A stretch of DNA of 64,000 nt from Pelomyxa schiedti (Eukaryota; Evosea; Pelobiontida; Pelomyxidae): assembly GCA_020536535.1 (NCBI GenBank), contig JAHLWZ010000423.1:187840-251839 (forward strand), read 5' to 3'. This document shows positions 60,222 to 64,000 of this stretch, piece after piece. Below the pieces are notes generated by a model. That model worked only from the letters and a program-made list of their open reading frames with translations. It ran no database searches and had not been told where the DNA came from. The position numbers and the translations under genes are program-made. Numbering within the stretch: position 1 is the stretch's first letter; each line of letters opens with the position of its first letter.

Positions 60222-63200
60222 ATGAAGTCCGAAAACGAACCCCCGAAGCACAGGCACAACACACGCAAAACCTCACTACACCATTCAACTCTTGCAGTTT
60301 CACCAATGTGTGTTACACCATGCAACACAACAGCACCTCCTCCTCCACGAATTTTAGCAGTGAATGAACATCCTCAACAGCTCCATGTTCCACAAGTTGG
60401 TGGTAAGTCTGGTCCCCTTGATGCAACAATCAATGAGTGTTCAGAGGACTTTGCTGTTCCTGTTTCATCACAAGACAACATCACACCTATTGTGGTGTCA
60501 GACTCCCCCCCTCAAAGTGCTATTGTTGATACAATCTTGCCTGTATGTTCATCCACACCAGATGAACATGGAGTGCCAACCCCCACATCTGTTACCTCAA
60601 CTGAGGTCACACCCACAACATGTTCTTCTTCTTTCCTGAATGACAACACATCAGTGCCTGTGCTCCCACATGATACTCTCACAGAGCTACAAGTAAACAC
60701 ATCAGGCCCATGTGCCATGTCCACAACAAATGACTTTTTGGCTGAACCACAACAAAACACTGGTTCACATGTATGTCTTCTCCCCCAATGTGATCTTCTT
60801 AAAATGTAATAGACTTCAATATCTGGTTCACCCACTTCTTCCTGTACAACAGTGTCACAACCACGAAGAACCAAGTCGAAAGTTGAAGGTTGTGTGGGAA
60901 CAAAACTTTCCCTTACATTTTTTTAGGTTGTATGGATGTAATCAACCATTCTTTTGCATTTGAACAATGTGCCCCAGAGGAAAAATTGCTGCTCTCCAAG
61001 TGGAAGGACCTCAACAGTGAGGAACTGAATTCAATTCTTGAATTTTGTGAAGGACATCCAAAAGTAAGCTTAATGTCATCACATCTCAAGCTTCTCAGGC
61101 AAGAAATTGAGGAAAGAAAGATTGAAGTCTTGAAACAGGAGAAACAACAAAGTAGACAACAACAAAAACAAAGCCTGTTCATACACTGTTGAAAAGGGGT
61201 TTGTATGGCAAGGGGAGGGTTGTGGGCAGCCTGTTGATGGGGTGTTAATTTGGGATGCTGCAAAAGCTGAGAACACAAAAACCACCAAGTATTTTATTCA
61301 TCTTGAATGAATGGATGGATACATTTGGGTGTAGGTATTTGTGTTGGGGTTTTTGTATATTTGTATTGGGATTCTTGGTATTTTTTGTATAGAAATGAGG
61401 TGACTTGGTGTGTGTTTATAAAGGAAGGGAAAGGTCTTGGGTATCTCAATGATCTTTCTGTGAACTTGATTTCCGAACTTGGTAAGTGATGACTCAGCCT
61501 CCAAGTCTCCAGTCTCGAGTCTCGTGAGTGTGCCTTGTGCACAGTTTGCCTGTGTGTTCACAGAATCACACACAAGAAGTAAGTAATGGCAAAAACCTTG
61601 GGGTGCATCCTGATTGTTGTCTTTGTACCAATTGACAACATTCAATCCATCTCACCAACCAACCCAGAAGATGTACAAGTTTGTCTAGATATAGCTGTGG
61701 GTCTTTGTGAGGCCAGCAGTGCCCGCATCCACAAAGAGAGGTCTGTTTCAGGGGTGACTCAACCAAAAGCTTCAAAAATACCCAAAACCTCCAAAACAAC
61801 TCCATCTTCTCAAACTGATGCCCCCACTGTCATTGCACTTGGTTCTACATCACATACCCCCCAAAGTGCATCTTCTGCACCTGTGTCACTCAGCCAAGCA
61901 TTGACTGAAAGACAAAACCAAGGTGGAAATGCAAGGATTGCTATGACCGCTATGCAGGTAACACAGGCACTTGCCACACAATCTGTTGTAAGTGAGCTGT
62001 TTTTTAAATGCTTTGGTCGACACAACTCCAAGAGACTGTGGCTGCCTTGAGAGCTGAGAGCAAGGCACAGCTTCAATGCATACATGAACAACACAGAAGC
62101 TGCTTTGGAAGCACAAGCAAGAGAAACAAGAGATGGAAAAGAAGCATCAAGCTGACATTGACCATCTCAAAGAAGAGTGTTGGAAAGAGAAGGAAGCTGC
62201 AGTGACATTCAACCAAAGTATGAATGAGAAGAGTTAAATCTTGTTTTGAGTCTTCTTAATAAAAAAACTTAAGTTTGATTTGTAGGCTCTTCCAATGTTT
62301 CTTTATGCACATTGTCACCCTCAAAGCAAGTAAAAGTGCTTCCAAGTGGCACTTGGGAAGACTACTGTGGGAGATCTGCAAGGGAGAAGGAGGAGAGGAC
62401 TCATTTATTGGAACATTGCACTTATGTGAAGCTTCACATGAACTTGTCTCACTCTGAGTGGCATCTGCTGTGCTCATTGCTGCACATTCCTGAAAGAAAA
62501 AAGGCCATTTTACAATGCATGAAACAACACTGCTCTTGGGCACAAGTTTCCCCAATGAGGAATGGCTTCAATGGTGCCTATGCTTCATGTTATGCAGTGT
62601 TTCAGTCATTGGTGGAAAGAGCCACCAAGCAGCATCTGTGGGACTTACATGGTCTGAATCACATCTTAGTCAAGGGGTTCATTGATGGCAGGCAGCTGTG
62701 GGGTAAAAATCTCTTCTATGGGATGAGTTTAGCATCTGTTTCACACCCACAACACCATTCCTGTTTTGGAACAGTGGCTGTGCTCAAGGTGGAGAGAGTT
62801 GGCAATGAGGGTTTTCTGTGTGATGTGGAAGAGTTGCCTTATTTCTTGCAGGAAGGTGCTCCTTCTTTCTTGTTGTTGTTGTGTTGACTGGATGCAAGCT
62901 GTTCCCTTGACCCACAATTGTGCACAACCAAATGCTTCAGAGAGGCAAGGAAACATTGAAGACAAACAGATCGCACAAGAGATGGCTGTACATTCTCTGT
63001 GGCTGATAAGCTTGGCAAGTGGCTATTGGACATTTGGAAATTTGCATTGTTTCACCAATCTTGTCTTGAACTTGTTAAAAGCCTGCCTTGAGTGGTTGCA
63101 AGGAATTCACTGTTCATCTCTTGCTGCAGCTCTATTGCAGGCAGTATCTTCTCAGGCTTCTAATTGGCCAAAAAAGACCTTTCAAGCCAATGTGGCAAAG

Positions 63201-63491
63201 AAACTGCTGGCCAGCTGCAGCTTACAGTATGTTTGTGATGAAAGAAGCACAGACACTTCTGTTGAACTCAGGCAGCAGGTGCAAGTGCAATGGAGGTCCA
63301 ATGATACTCATTGCTCCTCAGTTGAGAGCATCTTTCACACATTGCTGGATGTGTTGAACTTCACTTACAAATGGTTGTTCATTGAAGAGTTGACTGATAC
63401 ATTGCTTCAACAGTGGAAAGATACTCGTGACAATATTTTAGCTCTCTCTGCTTTATTTTCAAAAATCACCCCACTCAAACATAATAGGTAA
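60222..63491 (+). CDS. Transposon-encoded protein, multi-exon, unknown family
   Basis: The start is ATG 60222 (MKSENEPPKHRHNTRKTS). A Thr/Ser/Pro-rich N-terminus is joined through introns near 60770-60820 and 60888-60926 to GCMDVINHSFAFEQCAPEEK and a coiled-coil piece (LRQEIEERKIEVLKQEKQQ). Coding-like frames continue (VDGVLIWDAAKAENTKTTK, then NEVTWCVFIKEGKGLGYLND, then KDVQVCLDIAVGLCEASSA), with compatible splice phases at about 61287-61394, 61480-61562 and 61577-61665. Next come a coiled coil (HKQEKQEMEKKHQADIDHLK), an intron at 62216-62284, and a C-terminal domain: LPSGTWEDYCGRSAREKEER, FIDGRQLWGKNLFYGMSLAS, and after an intron at about 62864-62900 AVPLTHNCAQPNASERQGN, ending SALFSKITPLKHNR. 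A frame change near 61170 lacks a good intron, so this copy may be frameshifted there, and it may really hold two genes. The Asp in FIDGRQLW could be a DDE-type first Asp, which is speculation. Confidence 0.5.
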
Positions 63492-63780
63492 CCCAGACTG
63501 ACAGGCAGGTCCAGGAGAATACATGTGGCAGAAGGACTGGCATCCACCTCACCTCCACACCCACCACCCTCTTGCCCTTGCACACCCCACTCTATCTCAC
63601 ATCTGTGCTCTGTGCCACTGCTGTGCTCCTCTACCCTCACCCCTGTGCCCTGGCCTGATGCCCATTTTGTACATCAGGCAAAAAAAAATTTTTTTTTTAA
63701 GTTATATGAGTACCACGAGCTCCGTAAGGATTGAGGCAGAAGGAAGAAAATAATTAAGAGATTAAAAGGAAAAAATTGTC

Positions 63781-63826
63781 AAACGACCGCCCCCAAAACG
63801 ATGCGGCGGTCATTTTACAATTTTCC
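63781..63826. repeat. Right subterminal repeats of the transposon
   Basis: A minus copy (ACGACCGCCCCC) and a plus copy (GGCGGTCATTTTACA) of the core motif precede the right terminal repeat, mirroring the arrangement at the left end. Confidence 0.72.
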
Positions 63827-63875
63827 TGTGGTTTTTCCTCTATGTAAAATGACCGCCCCTGGGCTCCAGATATGC
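63827..63875 (-). repeat. Right terminal inverted repeat
   Basis: This is the reverse complement of 59962-60010 with a single mismatch. It ends CTCCAGATATGC at 63875. The remaining 125 nt of the window show no recognisable feature. Confidence 0.92.
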
Positions 63876-64000
63876 CCCCACCTGTCACCGTTTGTGCGCA
63901 GCCTGCTCATAAGATGTAAGAAAGTAAGGCCTCAGCGAGCACTATTTGAGACACTTTAACAGTGGGCCATGGGACACAGTTTATTCCTTAGTACAACTGC

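Larger units (their letters stand above)
59962..63875. mobile_element. DNA transposon with 49-bp terminal inverted repeats, superfamily unassigned
   Basis: The two ends are inverted copies of the same 49 bases, differing at one position. The element is 3,914 bp and contains one gene reading left to right. Inner copies of a 15-base motif (GGGCGGTCATTTTAC) in both orientations lie next to each terminus. A CCTGT pentamer occurs just outside both ends at unequal spacing (3 and 5 nt), so a target duplication is possible but not proved. The high identity of the ends implies recent activity. The encoded protein shows no motif that lets me place it in hAT, Mutator, Tc1/pogo, PIF/Harbinger, piggyBac or KDZ. 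Confidence 0.82.

Noticed and set aside
61586-62050. 154-residue open frame starting MAKTLGCILIVV as an independent transposon gene
   Set aside because: A strong GTAAGT donor at 61577 overlaps its start, and splicing to 61666 joins in phase with upstream exons. The first part therefore looks intronic.

Overview
The window is nuclear DNA of a unicellular or simple eukaryote. Nearly every gene is broken by very short GT-AG introns (mostly about 40-60 nt, a few probably near 34 nt), neighbouring genes lie on alternating strands with only 60-350 nt between them, and the products are eukaryotic housekeeping and signalling proteins (U3 snoRNP, COPII coat, DNA polymerase delta, spliceosome, nuclear pore, Ras, RIO kinase, phosphoinositide phosphatase). 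The lineage cannot be fixed from the sequence. The mix of a cAMP-receptor-like 7TM protein, MATH-BTB and SAM proteins, a Sel1-caspase and a Crinkler-type NTPase/nuclease fits a free-living or parasitic protist, or an early branch near amoebozoans, opisthokonts or rhizarians.

Layout. 1-2142(-): N-terminal part of the UTP10/HEATR1 processome scaffold, running off the window. 2456-6477(+): the most unusual gene, a predicted fusion of a degenerate PCMT-like methyltransferase fold, a SAM (sterile alpha motif) domain and a complete pentameric ligand-gated ion channel without the Cys-loop cysteines. 6589-13451(-): very large IQ-motif protein. 13673-15360(-): Cys-rich unknown. 15652-17690(+): F-box/WD40 protein. 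17750-20836(-): SEC23. 21175-22123(+): secreted Cys-rich type I membrane protein. 22269-23926(-): Arg-Gly-rich protein. 24142-28993(+): DNA polymerase delta catalytic subunit. 29092-31100(+): a gene encoding only the C-terminal RNase H-like and Jab1/MPN domains of PRP8. 31168-33636(-): Crinkler-type P-loop NTPase plus PD-(D/E)XK nuclease. 33998-35716(-): Q/P-rich protein. 35952-43223(+): TPR/Mlp nucleoporin. 43439-45221(+): UBZ-like plus Di19 zinc-finger protein. 45341-47907(+): RIOK3 kinase. 47972-49409(-): SPOP-like MATH-BTB protein. 50066-52573(-): inositol polyphosphate 5-phosphatase. 52704-53464(+): Ras GTPase. 53624-54668(-): protein derived from a transposase DNA-binding domain. 54752-57760(+): Sel1-SAM-caspase protein with an N-myristoylation motif. 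58058-59461(+): cAMP-receptor-like 7TM protein. 59962-63875: DNA transposon with 49-bp terminal inverted repeats and one intron-containing gene of unknown family.

The genes do not form one pathway. Housekeeping genes are interspersed with lineage-specific signalling fusions. Three findings deserve most attention: the PCMT-SAM-ligand-gated channel fusion, the free-standing PRP8 C-terminus, and the Sel1-SAM-caspase gene. The two SAM-containing fusions raise the possibility that SAM is used in this organism to connect receptors and proteolytic effectors, but that link is inference. All gene models were assembled by eye from open frames and splice phases, so exon borders are approximate.
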